A DNA stretch of 64,000 nt. Source: Fructilactobacillus ixorae. GTDB taxonomy: Bacteria > Bacillota > Bacilli > Lactobacillales > Lactobacillaceae. Under the pieces are notes generated by a model. The model was not told the DNA's origin and searched no databases. It worked only from the letters and a program-made list of their open reading frames with translations. Both the position numbers and the translations under genes were made by a program. Every line of letters begins with the position of its first letter. Within the stretch, counting starts at the first letter, position 1. Shown here one piece after another: positions 56,093 through 64,000 of the stretch. The DNA lies in assembly GCF_024029915.1 (NCBI RefSeq), contig NZ_CP097478.1:806001-870000 (forward strand). The letters run 5' to 3'.

Positions 56093-57277
56093 TTAATCTT
56101 CGGTTGGTTTGATGAAGGCGGTAATTTGGGCTAAGGCTTGTTTGATTTGGGCTAAATCTGCCGCGTAAGATAACCGTAAGTACCCCTCTCCGGCCGGTCC
56201 AAAGGCGCTCCCAGGCGTAACTCCGACCTTCGCTTCCTTAGCCAAGCGGAGGGCAAACTCCCGAGAGTTTTCGGAGAACTGCGCCGGAATTTTGGCGAAG
56301 ATGTAAAAGGCCCCCTCAGGGCTGACAATTCCAAACCCAAGTTGCTGTAAGGTCGTGGTCATTAAATCGCGCCGTTCCCGGTACGCCTTGCGCATGGGAA
56401 TTGGATCATCCATACCGTTATTTAAGGCCTCGATGGCCGCGTACTGGGCTGGGTTTGATGGTGAGGTAACGAGATAGCCATGGACCTTATTCACGTTTTT
56501 AACGATGGCAGCGGGCCCCGCCACGTAGCCGAGCCGGTAGCCGGTCATCGCATGAGACTTAGACAGCCCATTAATTAGCAGCGTATTCGCGGGCAGTAGT
56601 TTGGCAAAAGAAACGTGCTCGCCGTCATACACCAACTCGCTGTAAATCTCATCGTCAATGACCAAGAGTCCATGCGCCTTTACAACGGCGGCTAACTCGG
56701 CTAGTTCAGCTTGCGAATACGAAACCCCCGTCGGATTCGTCGGGTAGTTTAGGACCAGTTCCTTAGCTTGCGGATGTTCGGCTAGGGTCGCCGTTAACTG
56801 CTCGGGAGTTAGTTTAAACTGGTGGGCGCTCGTATCCATTCCCACGGGAACGCCACCAGCTAGCTCAACTAAGGAAGTGTAGGCAGGATACCCCGGCATG
56901 GGAATCAAGACCTCGTCGCCCGGGTTTAGAGTGGCTAAAAAACTACTCGAAAGCGCTTCAGTCGCCCCATCCGTGACCGTAATTTCGGTTTCGGGATCAT
57001 AATTAAGGTCGTACCGCCGCTGTAAGTACCCTCTAATCGCTTCGCGCAGTTTTAACCACCCATTTTGGGGCGAATAATGGGATTGATTATTGGCGATACT
57101 CTGAATTGCAGCTTCCTTCACGTGTTCCGGCGTATTGAACCCCGGTTCCCCCACGTTCAAACTGATTAACCCAGGAATATCCTGAATTTCCTTGGAAAAG
57201 GACCGAATTTGTGACGGTGTAATTGTATCTAAACGATGGTTATAAACAGTTTGTAAACGCTCATCTAACTCTGGCAT
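56093..57277 (-). CDS. PLP-dependent aminotransferase, class I (PatA/AraT type)
   Basis: A fold-type I aminotransferase of 394 residues. Visible are GEPGFNTPEHVKEAA, the NYPTNPTG motif (about 177-184), IDDEIYSELVY, the PLP lysine Lys240 (NGLSKSHAMTGYRLGY) and the substrate-binding Arg in YLRLSYA. It is close to the PatA/AraT/AspB cluster, so the substrate (aromatic amino acids, aspartate or acetyl-diaminopimelate) is open. The frame is open to 57331, but GGGGG is nine bases before the ATG at 57277. Confidence 0.9.
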   Translation of the reverse strand: MPELDERLQTVYNHRLDTITPSQIRSFSKEIQDIPGLISLNVGEPGFNTPEHVKEAAIQSIANNQSHYSPQNGWLKLREAIRGYLQRRYDLNYDPETEITVTDGATEALSSSFLATLNPGDEVLIPMPGYPAYTSLVELAGGVPVGMDTSAHQFKLTPEQLTATLAEHPQAKELVLNYPTNPTGVSYSQAELAELAAVVKAHGLLVIDDEIYSELVYDGEHVSFAKLLPANTLLINGLSKSHAMTGYRLGYVAGPAAIVKNVNKVHGYLVTSPSNPAQYAAIEALNNGMDDPIPMRKAYRERRDLMTTTLQQLGFGIVSPEGAFYIFAKIPAQFSENSREFALRLAKEAKVGVTPGSAFGPAGEGYLRLSYAADLAQIKQALAQITAFIKPTED

Positions 57278-57367
57278 GATGTGGTTCCCCCAAATTTTCC
57301 GTTTTCCCGCGTCGTTAACCTCTCGAGCCACGCGAGCAATAATTCAAACCCCAGTTTACCGGAAAAT

Positions 57368-57401
57368 AAAAAAACTTCAAGCGGTAAACTTGAAGTTTTT
57401 T
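57368..57401 (-). terminator. Terminator after nox
   Basis: An AAAAAACTTCAAG / CTTGAAGTTTTTT stem (12-13 bp) with a 7-base loop and T tract on the minus strand. Confidence 0.9.
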
Positions 57402-57413
57402 CGAAAAAAATGA

Positions 57414-58781
57414 TTATTTATCTAATTTTTGTTCGGCTTTTTGGGCAGCCACATTCATAATGTTCCAAGGCCGATCGAAACCAGGTTGGAAGAAGAAGTC
57501 TGCATATGCCAAATCATCAACCGTTAAATGTTGTTGAATTGCCAACGAGATGGCGTTAATGTTCGCGGTCGTGTCTAACTTCGACATGATCTGAGCGCCC
57601 ATTACTACGCGGGTCTTTGGATCATACGTTAACTTGAAGAACACTTCTGCATTGTATTCAGCTGGGACAAACGGCGGAACCTTCGTATCAGTGACAAAGA
57701 CAGAATCAACCGTAACGCCTAATTTATCCGCAGTCACATCTTTAACTCCCGTTGATGCGAACTTGTAATCAAAGACGTGGAGTGCCGATGAACCAGACAC
57801 TGCTGTGGTCTTGCGGTTGTGTCCAGTTAAGTTAGCAGCAGCGGACCGACCTTGACGCCGAGCGTTAGAAGCAAGGGCAATCAATTGTTTCTTGCCCGTT
57901 GGTGCAAATTCAATTTCAGTAGCATCCCCAACGGCAAAGATATCAGGTTGACTGGTTTGTTGGTATTCGTCAGTTTTGATCATGCCATGGTCATCGAGGT
58001 CGACAATCCCGGCTAACCACTTAGTTGCCGGCCGAATGCCGGCGGTTTCAATTACTAGGTCGGCATCCCAAGTTTCCCCAGTCGTCGAAACTACGGCAGT
58101 TACTTGGTCGTCAGCATTCCCAATGTATTCCTTCACCGATTGACTCAACCGAAGATCAACGTTCTTAGCTTTCAATTCTTCAGCGAGGATCTCCGTGAAT
58201 TCAGTATCCAAGTAAGTCCCCAAAATGGTCGGGTTCGTATCAACGATGGTAACGTGCTTTCCAGCCTTAGCAAAGGATTCCGCTGCTTCGATTCCAATGT
58301 AACCAGAGCCAACAACCGTTACGTTCTTGATGTCTGGTTTAACTTCGGCAGCTCGTAACTTAATTGCCCAGTCACGCCCCCGCATTGCATAAATGTTTTG
58401 TAAATCTTTCCCGGGAACCGGAAGTTGGAACGGAACGGCACCGACACTTAAAATTAACTTGTCGTAACTAGTGGTTTGTGATTCCCCATTCTGGACGTCA
58501 ACCACCGTCAGCTTGTGCCCAGCGGGATCAATGTTAGTTACTTCTGAATTGATGTGCACGTGCACACCCTTATCTTCCATTTCCGGAATGGTGGCGTAAC
58601 TAACTGAGTTAACGTCCTTAACCACTCCTTGGAGGTATAATTCCATCCCACAGGACAGGAACGAAATGAAGTCACCCTTTTCGTACCAATCAATCTGCGC
58701 ATCTGGAAATTGTTGTAAAACTCCGCGAACTGCTTCGTAACCACCGTGAGATGATCCAACTACTGCTACTTTCATATGCAT
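57414..58781 (-). CDS. nox: NADH oxidase (water-forming type)
   Basis: A flavin-dependent NADH oxidase of 455 residues from the pyridine nucleotide-disulfide reductase family. It has the N-terminal FAD fold (VAVVGSSHGGYEAV), the single redox Cys44 (SFLSCGMELYL), the NADH fold (TVVGSGYIGIEAAESF) and the second FAD motif DIFAVGDATEI. Such enzymes regenerate NAD+ with oxygen in lactic acid bacteria. Two starts are possible, ATG 58781 or ATG 58775; AGGAGG is four or ten bases away. A good promoter lies at 58848-58876. Confidence 0.93.
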   Translation of the reverse strand: MHMKVAVVGSSHGGYEAVRGVLQQFPDAQIDWYEKGDFISFLSCGMELYLQGVVKDVNSVSYATIPEMEDKGVHVHINSEVTNIDPAGHKLTVVDVQNGESQTTSYDKLILSVGAVPFQLPVPGKDLQNIYAMRGRDWAIKLRAAEVKPDIKNVTVVGSGYIGIEAAESFAKAGKHVTIVDTNPTILGTYLDTEFTEILAEELKAKNVDLRLSQSVKEYIGNADDQVTAVVSTTGETWDADLVIETAGIRPATKWLAGIVDLDDHGMIKTDEYQQTSQPDIFAVGDATEIEFAPTGKKQLIALASNARRQGRSAAANLTGHNRKTTAVSGSSALHVFDYKFASTGVKDVTADKLGVTVDSVFVTDTKVPPFVPAEYNAEVFFKLTYDPKTRVVMGAQIMSKLDTTANINAISLAIQQHLTVDDLAYADFFFQPGFDRPWNIMNVAAQKAEQKLDK

Positions 58782-58847
58782 AACTCCTCCTAAAATGAAA
58801 ACATTTTGCTGCTTAATTGACTTCCATCAACAAACCAGTTTGTACTG

Positions 58848-58876
58848 ATTATAAATAAGGACGAGCGATTTGTCCA
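58848..58876 (-). promoter_or_regulatory. Promoter of nox
   Basis: TGGACA, 17 bp and TATAAT on the minus strand, about 65 bp upstream of the start. It lies back-to-back with the lipoprotein promoter. Confidence 0.8.
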
Positions 58877-58889
58877 CTATTTTGTTCCG

Positions 58890-58918
58890 TTTATTATCAA
58901 ATGATTTTATTGTACAAT
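58890..58918 (+). promoter_or_regulatory. Promoter of the lipoprotein gene
   Basis: TTTATT, 17 bp and TACAAT on the plus strand, about 40 bp upstream of the GTG start. Confidence 0.6.
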
Positions 58919-58958
58919 AAGAAGTGAACTAACGATATCACGACAAGGAGTCCTCATT

Positions 58959-59510
58959 GTGAAGAAAAAAATCATTCTAGGCATGGTCACCATTTGTGCC
59001 CTGGGACTGGCTGGTTGTTCCACCCCTGGCCACCATGCGAATAACGCTAAATCTAAGGCGGCCCCCACGAGTCAAACGACGCAGCCGTCCTTTCGTAACA
59101 ACGTGGCCCAGTTAACCGATAAAACGATTCGGATTAAAGGGGTCAAAACAATTAAGCAACCGAACGAAACCGAACCATCGATGGTGGCGTTTATTTATCA
59201 AGTCACAAACAAATCCAAGCGAGCCCTGACGCCAAAGCAAGCTTGGAACGAAAATATGAAAGTTGCTCAGAACAAGCAGGAGCTCAAAGAAACGACCTTC
59301 AGTGACAAAACGTTGCCCCAAAATTCAGATGAACCGATTGCTAAGGGACAAACCGTTAAAAGCTCAGTGGTTTATCAATTGCAGAGTCCCAAAGCATCAA
59401 TTTCCATCAATGCAAGCCAGGGCATTAATTCCAACCCGATCGATCAAAATGCTAACCAACAAATTGACGGGACGGATCTCGGGACACAAACCTTTGCCAT
59501 TAACAAATAA
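58959..59510 (+). CDS. Secreted lipoprotein, DUF5067-like
   Basis: A 183-residue protein with a lipoprotein signal peptide (LAGC, Cys20) and a short low-complexity linker. The beta-sandwich-like domain contains AFIYQVTNKSKRALTPKQAW and VVYQLQSP. This pattern (antiparallel strands with VTNKS-type turn) resembles DUF5067/immunoglobulin-like lipoproteins of Gram-positives; the assignment is moderate. It starts with GTG, with AAGGAG upstream. Divergent from nox. Function unknown. Confidence 0.82.
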   Translation: MKKKIILGMVTICALGLAGCSTPGHHANNAKSKAAPTSQTTQPSFRNNVAQLTDKTIRIKGVKTIKQPNETEPSMVAFIYQVTNKSKRALTPKQAWNENMKVAQNKQELKETTFSDKTLPQNSDEPIAKGQTVKSSVVYQLQSPKASISINASQGINSNPIDQNANQQIDGTDLGTQTFAINK

Positions 59511-59583
59511 CTAGTCATTAAATTCTAAACCAGGAACCACCACCTCTAAGTTAGGCACTACGGTTCCTGGTTAAATCCATTCA

Positions 59584-59613
59584 AAAAGGAGACGTCTAAA
59601 GACGCCTCCTTTT
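59584..59613. terminator. Convergent terminator
   Basis: The 14-bp stem AAAAGGAGACGTCT / AGACGCCTCCTTTT (one wobble) is flanked by A/T. A second inverted repeat, AACCAGGAACC / GGTTCCTGGTT at 59528-59572, lies just after the lipoprotein gene. Confidence 0.85.
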
Positions 59614-59620
59614 AAATTTG

Positions 59621-60922
59621 CTATCCAAAGATCGAGATATAAATTCCCGCCATCACTAGCATAATCGCTCCGCCTAATCGGTTCCCCATTTGGGCAAATC
59701 CGATCAAGTTCATCCGGTTACAGGCAGCCAGAACCGAGATATTCCCAGTTCCACCCATCGAGTTGTTAACCAACCCGGCGGTAATTGCTGATTCCACTGG
59801 ATAAAGTCCAAAGAGTTTTCCAATGAACCCGGCCGCCAGCGCAATCACAATCACACTGGTTAAGACCAACACGACAAACTGCCACGTCAATGAATGACCG
59901 AGAACTGGTAGGTCCAACTTGGTCAACCCAACTCCTGCCAATAGGGCGTGCGTCAGGTTCTTAGTAATCGAGTTACTAAAGGTAACGGCCGATTCTTCAT
60001 AGTACTTAGGAATCCAACCACAGGCCTTGAAGATGATAACCAATAAAATGATAAAAGCATATTCATTTACCATCGGAATGAAGTGGTTTAACGTCAATCC
60101 AATCATTAGGAAAGCAGCCGCAATCATTAAGCCGACTCCCATTTTTTGGTAGGTAATTTTAATGCTGTCTTTAGCTACGTCATCAAAGTTTCCGGGCAAC
60201 ATCTTCCCGTGTCCGTTCCACTTACTGTTAGCAAATAACTTGCTAATTAACCCCGCTCCGATAATGGCAAACACGTTCCCCAAAATCACGGCCGGAAGTA
60301 ACATGGAAAGAAAATCCGTGTTGCCACCAAAGGCTTCGTGGTAAATTTTTGAAAGCGGAATGGCTCCCGCTCCAATTCCCCCACCCATGACGGGAAAGGC
60401 TACATACAAGGCCCCATAGTTAAAGCCTTTTCCAATTAACATGGAAACCAACCCAACTGCTAAAAAGGCAATTGCCATTGATAAGAAGGCCACCGGCAAG
60501 AACCGGACGGATGCTTTTAATAACATCTCCCGGTTCATTCCTAAGATGGCTCCAACGATTAATGAAATGATGAAGAAGTCAATAAAACCGGTACTTGTCA
60601 TAAAACTATCAACCGTTTTAATGACCGTCTTAGGAATTACTCCTGCAATGCCAAGCAATGCGGGTGCAAAGAGAGCAAATACCGCTCCCCCACCAAGGTA
60701 ACTTTTAAAGATTGGTAGGTGCGCACCAAGCCAGTAGAAGATATTTCCCATGATGACCATGACAAATAACGCCCCAAAAATCCCCTGGGGCAGGATGTTT
60801 AAGCTAACTACAACAATTAAGATTACGGCCAACAAAGCGTAAACCGCTAAGCCAATTCCGTCAATTTTAAAATTGTCCAGTCGGCTAATCAGGCCTAACA
60901 GACCATTTTGTGCTTTTTTCAT
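59621..60922 (-). CDS. 2-hydroxycarboxylate transporter family protein (CitP/MleP-like)
   Basis: A carrier of 433 residues with about eleven membrane segments and the two re-entrant-loop motifs of the 2HCT family. These are GGGIGAGAIPLS (about 180-190) and NSMGGTGNISVLAA (about 388-400). The C-terminal Arg that binds the substrate carboxylate is in FAQMGNRLGGA. Members exchange citrate or malate with lactate or take it up with cations. No malolactic enzyme or citrate lyase gene is adjacent, so the substrate is open. Confidence 0.92.
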   Translation of the reverse strand: MKKAQNGLLGLISRLDNFKIDGIGLAVYALLAVILIVVVSLNILPQGIFGALFVMVIMGNIFYWLGAHLPIFKSYLGGGAVFALFAPALLGIAGVIPKTVIKTVDSFMTSTGFIDFFIISLIVGAILGMNREMLLKASVRFLPVAFLSMAIAFLAVGLVSMLIGKGFNYGALYVAFPVMGGGIGAGAIPLSKIYHEAFGGNTDFLSMLLPAVILGNVFAIIGAGLISKLFANSKWNGHGKMLPGNFDDVAKDSIKITYQKMGVGLMIAAAFLMIGLTLNHFIPMVNEYAFIILLVIIFKACGWIPKYYEESAVTFSNSITKNLTHALLAGVGLTKLDLPVLGHSLTWQFVVLVLTSVIVIALAAGFIGKLFGLYPVESAITAGLVNNSMGGTGNISVLAACNRMNLIGFAQMGNRLGGAIMLVMAGIYISIFG

Positions 60923-60962
60923 GAGTTACAAAACTCCCTTTTCTTTATATTTCACAATAACA

Positions 60963-60990
60963 AGTATATGATACTTTTCACAAAATTCAA
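60963..60990 (-). promoter_or_regulatory. Promoter of the 2HCT carrier
   Basis: TTGAAT, 16 bp and TATACT on the minus strand, 40 bp upstream of the ATG. The nearest GGGAG is about 12 bases before the ATG. Confidence 0.65.
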
Positions 60991-61165
60991 TTGTTTTTTA
61001 CTGGTTTTAGCAAAAAAGCACTTAATCGCGCCCAATCCACTTAATTACAATGTGAGTAATTATGCAAACTTTGGGTTTTGCGGTAACCCATCAGGAATTC
61101 GATCACTCATGAACAAGTTCAAATGGTCAGTCTTCGTTTACTGTGTTACTTTTTTTAATTTTTTG

Positions 61166-61402
61166 CTACTCTGTTTTCCTTTTTCGACCATCAGCAACGA
61201 AAAAAAGATCCCGGATGTCCATATCCAACCCATCCGCAATTTTTTTAGCTAACGGTGGATATGGATTCCGTTTCCCATCGAGCACCTTACCGATGTAACC
61301 CGGATTCGAATTAATCTTACGGGCAAAACCGTTAATCGAATAACCCCGCAACGAGATCTCCTTGCGAACTTCCTCTGGATTCTTCAAGCGTAAACTCAGC
61401 AT
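61166..61402 (-). CDS. XRE-family helix-turn-helix protein, short
   Basis: A 78-residue DNA-binding protein that is almost only an HTH_3-like fold (EVRKEISLRGYSINGFARKI, then GYIGKVLDGKRNPYPPLAKKIADGL). A short basic tail follows. GGAG lies six bases before the ATG. It is transcribed divergently from the CI-like repressor, an arrangement like the early control region of temperate phages or integrative elements, though no phage structural genes are present. Confidence 0.85.
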   Translation of the reverse strand: MLSLRLKNPEEVRKEISLRGYSINGFARKINSNPGYIGKVLDGKRNPYPPLAKKIADGLDMDIRDLFFVADGRKRKTE

Positions 61403-61496
61403 CTCCCACTCCGCCTTTCACAATAAAATCATTATTATTTACTATAGCATAGCGTTTCTGTTTTTCAATCAGTTCACGACCACACTTTTCTTTTTT

Positions 61497-61525
61497 TATA
61501 ACAATTCCACACCCTTTTTGTTATA
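61497..61525. promoter_or_regulatory. Inverted repeat operator in the repressor promoter
   Basis: TATAACAA (61497-61504) and TTGTTATA (61518-61525) form a perfect 8-bp inverted repeat. The right arm runs into TATACT, the -10 box of the repressor gene. It is a good candidate operator for autoregulation. Confidence 0.6.
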
Positions 61526-61556
61526 CTAATTTAACATAGAAGGTGATTTAATAACC

Positions 61557-62204
61557 ATGACAGAAAAAAATAAAAAATTTGGTCAAAGTATCAAAGCTCT
61601 GCGAGAAGCCAAGGGCTTTTCGGTTCGCCAAACAGCGCTCCAAGCGCAGATGTCTAATTCGTACCTTTCCCAGATTGAAAACGGCTTAGTTAACGTCCCA
61701 AAACCGATCACCCTAGAAAAATTAGCGAAGGGACTGCGGGTTCCCGTTAAAGAAATTTTTCAACTAGCAGGGTTACAAGAACCCGGCTCTCAATTTCAAC
61801 CGGTCGATCGGCACCAGTTGGTGTCCGTTCCGGTGGTGGGCGAAATTGCCTGTGGACGGCCAATCGTGGCCCAAGAAAACATTGAAGCATACTTACCCAC
61901 TGAACAAAGTGAACTCCCAGCGGGGACTAACTTTTACCTCAAGTGCCGTGGTGATTCGATGGCTCCCACAATTCCAAACGGAGCCTGCGTCTTAATTCAC
62001 CAACAGTATCAGGTGGAAAGTGGCGACATTGCCGCGATTCTTCTAAATGAGAACGAAACGACTCTGAAACGCGTCCAGTATCAGGATGACCAGGTTATTT
62101 TGTTACCTGATAACCCCAGCCCCGCATTTCAGCCAATCATCATTAACCGGCATAATCCCGCCAAGATCATTGGCAAAGCCATTCAAGTTCAATTTAAGTT
62201 GTAG
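61557..62204 (+). CDS. LexA-like (CI-type) repressor with S24 self-cleavage domain
   Basis: A 215-residue repressor: N-terminal XRE HTH (SIKALREAKGFSVRQTALQA, QMSNSYLSQIENG) joined to a S24 peptidase domain. The cleavage site is Cys99-Gly100 (GEIACGRP), and the dyad is Ser134 (GDSMAP) and Lys171 (TTLKRVQ), 37 residues apart as in LexA/CI. It should be cut in a RecA-dependent way after DNA damage. Unlike lexA in this window it has no typical SOS box but has a 61497-61525 palindrome in its promoter. Confidence 0.9.
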   Translation: MTEKNKKFGQSIKALREAKGFSVRQTALQAQMSNSYLSQIENGLVNVPKPITLEKLAKGLRVPVKEIFQLAGLQEPGSQFQPVDRHQLVSVPVVGEIACGRPIVAQENIEAYLPTEQSELPAGTNFYLKCRGDSMAPTIPNGACVLIHQQYQVESGDIAAILLNENETTLKRVQYQDDQVILLPDNPSPAFQPIIINRHNPAKIIGKAIQVQFKL

Positions 62205-62251
62205 CCACTCCGTTTAAATTAAGCTGAACCCAAAAGAAAGGAAGCAACTCG

Positions 62252-62605
62252 ATGTTAAATATGTGGATTCATTTTCTGAATTGGATCGGATTGTTAAGTG
62301 CCGCCGTAGTAGCGTTAGTCAGCACCCGGCCTCAAATCAGTCGGGTAGCCATGATGGTTTCTCGCTTTTGTTATCTAGTGGCCATTGGGACTGGAATCTT
62401 GCTGCTACCAACTGGGTGGCAGCTTCATCCGGGACTAACTACCATCAAGGTGGTCATGGGCTTAGCCGTCATTGCTAGTTTAGAAATTGCGTTTGCCCGT
62501 AAGCGCCACCACCAGTTATCAAAATTACTGATGCTGGTGGTAGGTTGCCTCTTAATTGTTGTAGCTGCTTATGGACTCTTTTTAACGCACGGAAAACCCT
62601 TGTAA
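62252..62605 (+). CDS. Small membrane protein, DUF1516 (YisL/UPF0344)-like
   Basis: A 117-residue protein with four hydrophobic segments and a charged loop (FARKRHHQLSK) between the third and fourth. The length and topology (four helices, WIHFLNWIG near the start, SRFCYLVAIGTGILLL second helix) resemble the UPF0344/YisL group; the match is moderate. AAAGGAAG precedes the ATG. It probably forms an operon with the CI-like repressor (47-bp gap). Confidence 0.7.
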   Translation: MLNMWIHFLNWIGLLSAAVVALVSTRPQISRVAMMVSRFCYLVAIGTGILLLPTGWQLHPGLTTIKVVMGLAVIASLEIAFARKRHHQLSKLLMLVVGCLLIVVAAYGLFLTHGKPL

Positions 62606-62610
62606 ACCAT

Positions 62611-62632
62611 AAAAAAACAGTTCCGCAACTGT
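62611..62632 (+). repeat. Terminator interrupted at its stem by an insertion sequence
   Basis: Seven A, then ACAGTT-CCGC-AAC, and the IS end supplies TGT to complete the stem ACAGTT / AACTGT. A normal terminator would continue with a T tract pairing with the A run, but that part is replaced by the IS. Confidence 0.55.
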
Positions 62633-62705
62633 ACTGCCCTATAAAAGTTGGACATGTTATTTATTCAGTTCTTAATGATTTATTCCGATATTCAATCGGA
62701 GTAAG

Positions 62706-63527
62706 TCATTTTTTGTTACCTGAAATTATTTCCTCGTTAAACCACTTAACATATTCTTCGCAGACCTGCTTTAACGAAGTTAAAGAGGTTAATTTAATCC
62801 GATTTAAACATTCTCGTTTTAACAAGCTAAAAAAAATTTCAATCGGTGCATTATCAAGACAATTACCTTTTCTAGACATGCTTTGAATGATGTGATTATC
62901 TTTAATCCAGCTTTGATAGGATGTAATTTGATAATGGAATCCCTGATCTGAGTGAATTATTATTTGCTTTAAATTTTTTTTGAACTTAGTTTCATTTAAC
63001 ATTTTGCTTACTAATTGGAATTTTTCATTGCTATCCACTACTAAAGAGATGACCTCACTTGAAGCTTCATCAATAATGGCTGAAATATAAGCCTTCTTAC
63101 CATCAGCTAATTGAACTTGTGTAATGTCAGTGTGAAGCACTTTAAACGTTATCTTTTCATTAAAATGTTGCTTTAAAAAGTTAGGCGCAATTTTTCCCAC
63201 CTTGCCAAGAAACGAGTTATATCTTTTGCTAGTTGACTTAGAATATACTTTAGTTTTAATGCCTAATTTAGTAATCAATTTTCTAACTGTTTCTTGACAA
63301 ATTCTAATTCCAAATTTAACCAATCTCAAACAGATTCTTCTGTAACCGAAGGTTTCCAGATTTTTACTAAAAATGGATTTAATTTCTGATTTAACTTGTT
63401 GATATTTATCTGGTTGTTTGGCTCGTTTGAGATTGCAGTAGAAGGTTGAACGTGCCATTGAAAAGTAATGGAAAAGCTGATTAAGCGGGTATTTAGGCCT
63501 CAAAGTATTTATGACTTGTGCTTCCAA
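62706..63527 (-). pseudogene. IS3-family transposase OrfB, with premature stop
   Basis: A DDE transposase with the rve fold: Asp134 (HTDIT), Asp194 (HSDQG) and Glu230 (GNCLDNAPIE), spaced 35 apart as in DD(35)E. Upstream is the helical N-terminal region (YPLNQLFHYF). The frame ends at TGA (62706-62708), where the remnant copy has GGA (Gly). Downstream in frame, LTPIEYRNKSLRTE and a normal TAA at 62661-62663 follow. So 15 codons of the conserved C-terminus are lost by one G-to-T change. The start is TTG at 63527 or a fusion from orfA. Confidence 0.85.
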
Positions 63528-63564
63528 TTGTCGTTTTGTCCAAGTACGATTCCGTACTTCGAGG

Positions 63565-64000
63565 CTAGATGTTTTTTAAGATGTCAATCTCCATCTGATT
63601 TTCATTAATTTGCATCTTTAATTTAGAAATTTCATCTAAATAAGCTGATTCTTTATCTTTTGGTAAGGATTGATCTTCATATTTTTTCTTCATTGGTGTT
63701 CTACCATGCCTTTTTGGTAATAGCCCCTTAGCACCAAAATGATTAAATTGATAAATCCAGTTTTTCACTTGACTGGGATTAAGTTTGAATTCTAATGATG
63801 TAAGACGGGTACTAGTTTCATGAGTTTTATAGTAGTTTACCACGCCTAGCTTAAACTCTCTGGAATAAATTTTATGTGATTGCTTAACATTTAAGCCTGA
63901 CGGCCCTGCTGATTTATAAATTTTAATCCATTGTAGTAGATCACCATTAGCTTTGATGTTAAATTTTATAGCGGTTTCATTAACGGAAACCGAGTTATTT
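63565..64000 (-). CDS. IS3-family transposase OrfA (N-terminus beyond window)
   Basis: The frame is open upstream of the GTG at 63843 to the window edge. It contains two helix-turn-helix units: VNETAIKFNI...LLQWIKIYKSAG and YSREFKLGVVNYYKTHETS...NPSQVKNWIYQF. A leucine-zipper-like coil follows (YLDEISKLKMQINENQMEID). It ends ILKNI-TAG, right after an A6 run. With one more A the frame would read on for about 20 codons and overlap orfB in the -1 frame, as is usual for IS3. A one-base loss in the A run is therefore likely. Confidence 0.85.
   Translation of the reverse strand, partial: NNSVSVNETAIKFNIKANGDLLQWIKIYKSAGPSGLNVKQSHKIYSREFKLGVVNYYKTHETSTRLTSLEFKLNPSQVKNWIYQFNHFGAKGLLPKRHGRTPMKKKYEDQSLPKDKESAYLDEISKLKMQINENQMEIDILKNI

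Larger units (their letters stand above)
62630..64000 (-). mobile_element. IS3-family insertion sequence (IS150-like), runs off the window
   Basis: The right end TGTACTGCCCTATAAAAGTTGG matches the IS remnant at 28259-28562. It contains orfA (5' end beyond the window) and orfB on the minus strand. Both are AT-rich compared with host genes. The element probably cannot transpose as is, because of an internal TGA and an orfA frame defect. Confidence 0.9.

Noticed and set aside
61166..62205. Prophage
   Set aside because: Only a repressor and an XRE protein are found. No integrase, replication or structural genes are within the window.
1..64000. CRISPR arrays, tRNA or rRNA genes
   Set aside because: No regular direct repeats with spacers, cloverleaf sequences or rRNA segments were seen on either strand.

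Overview
The window is chromosomal DNA of a low-to-moderate G+C Gram-positive bacterium, almost certainly a member of the Lactobacillaceae. The evidence is gene content and order typical of lactic acid bacteria: the hrcA-grpE-dnaK-dnaJ-lepA block, the rimP-nusA-ylxR-ylxQ-infB-rbfA-truB-ribF block, a PolC-type replicase, rseP/cdsA/uppS, the mevalonate enzyme mvaS, the dipeptidase PepV, an NADH oxidase, a 2-hydroxycarboxylate transporter, two T-box leaders and an SMK (SAM-III) riboswitch in front of metK. The species cannot be assigned from the sequence alone.

Positions 1-27500 are a dense housekeeping block, nearly all on the minus strand: lepA (cut by the window edge), the heat-shock operon with a CIRCE operator, ribF/truB/rbfA/infB/ylxQ/ylxR/nusA/rimP, polC, proS-rseP-cdsA-uppS, a small unknown gene, frr-pyrH, tsf and rpsB. 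A GIY-YIG protein, a tRNA methyltransferase, plsC and the small genes yneF and ynzC follow. lexA (27592-28227) has a clear SOS box in its promoter. Its terminator is split by a 304-bp remnant of an IS3-family element.

Positions 28500-38200 hold a four-gene membrane/lipid group, a deoxynucleoside kinase, a methionine-type T-box unit (MetQ-like binding protein plus an M20 deacylase), pepV, nnrD and an MFS transporter. Just upstream of the MFS gene, and overlapping its start codon, is a decayed, very AT-rich gene for a TIR-domain protein (37408-37918). It is the most unusual item in the window.

Positions 38200-61000 carry metabolic and transport genes: a zinc alcohol dehydrogenase, an alpha-keto acid decarboxylase with an ACT-domain protein, a TMEM175-type channel, a MurJ-like flippase, leuS with a leucine T-box, mnmM, a DHA2 drug exporter, metK with its SMK box, a cystine-type ABC transporter, a uracil permease with a probable PyrR attenuator, mvaS, an aminotransferase, nox, a lipoprotein and a citrate/malate-type carrier.

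The right end has an XRE-family protein divergent from a self-cleaving CI-like repressor, a small membrane protein, and an IS3-family insertion sequence running off the window. That IS has a premature TGA in orfB and a probable one-base loss in orfA. It also sits at the end of a terminator stem, like the older remnant beside lexA. No rRNA, tRNA, CRISPR array or intact prophage was seen.
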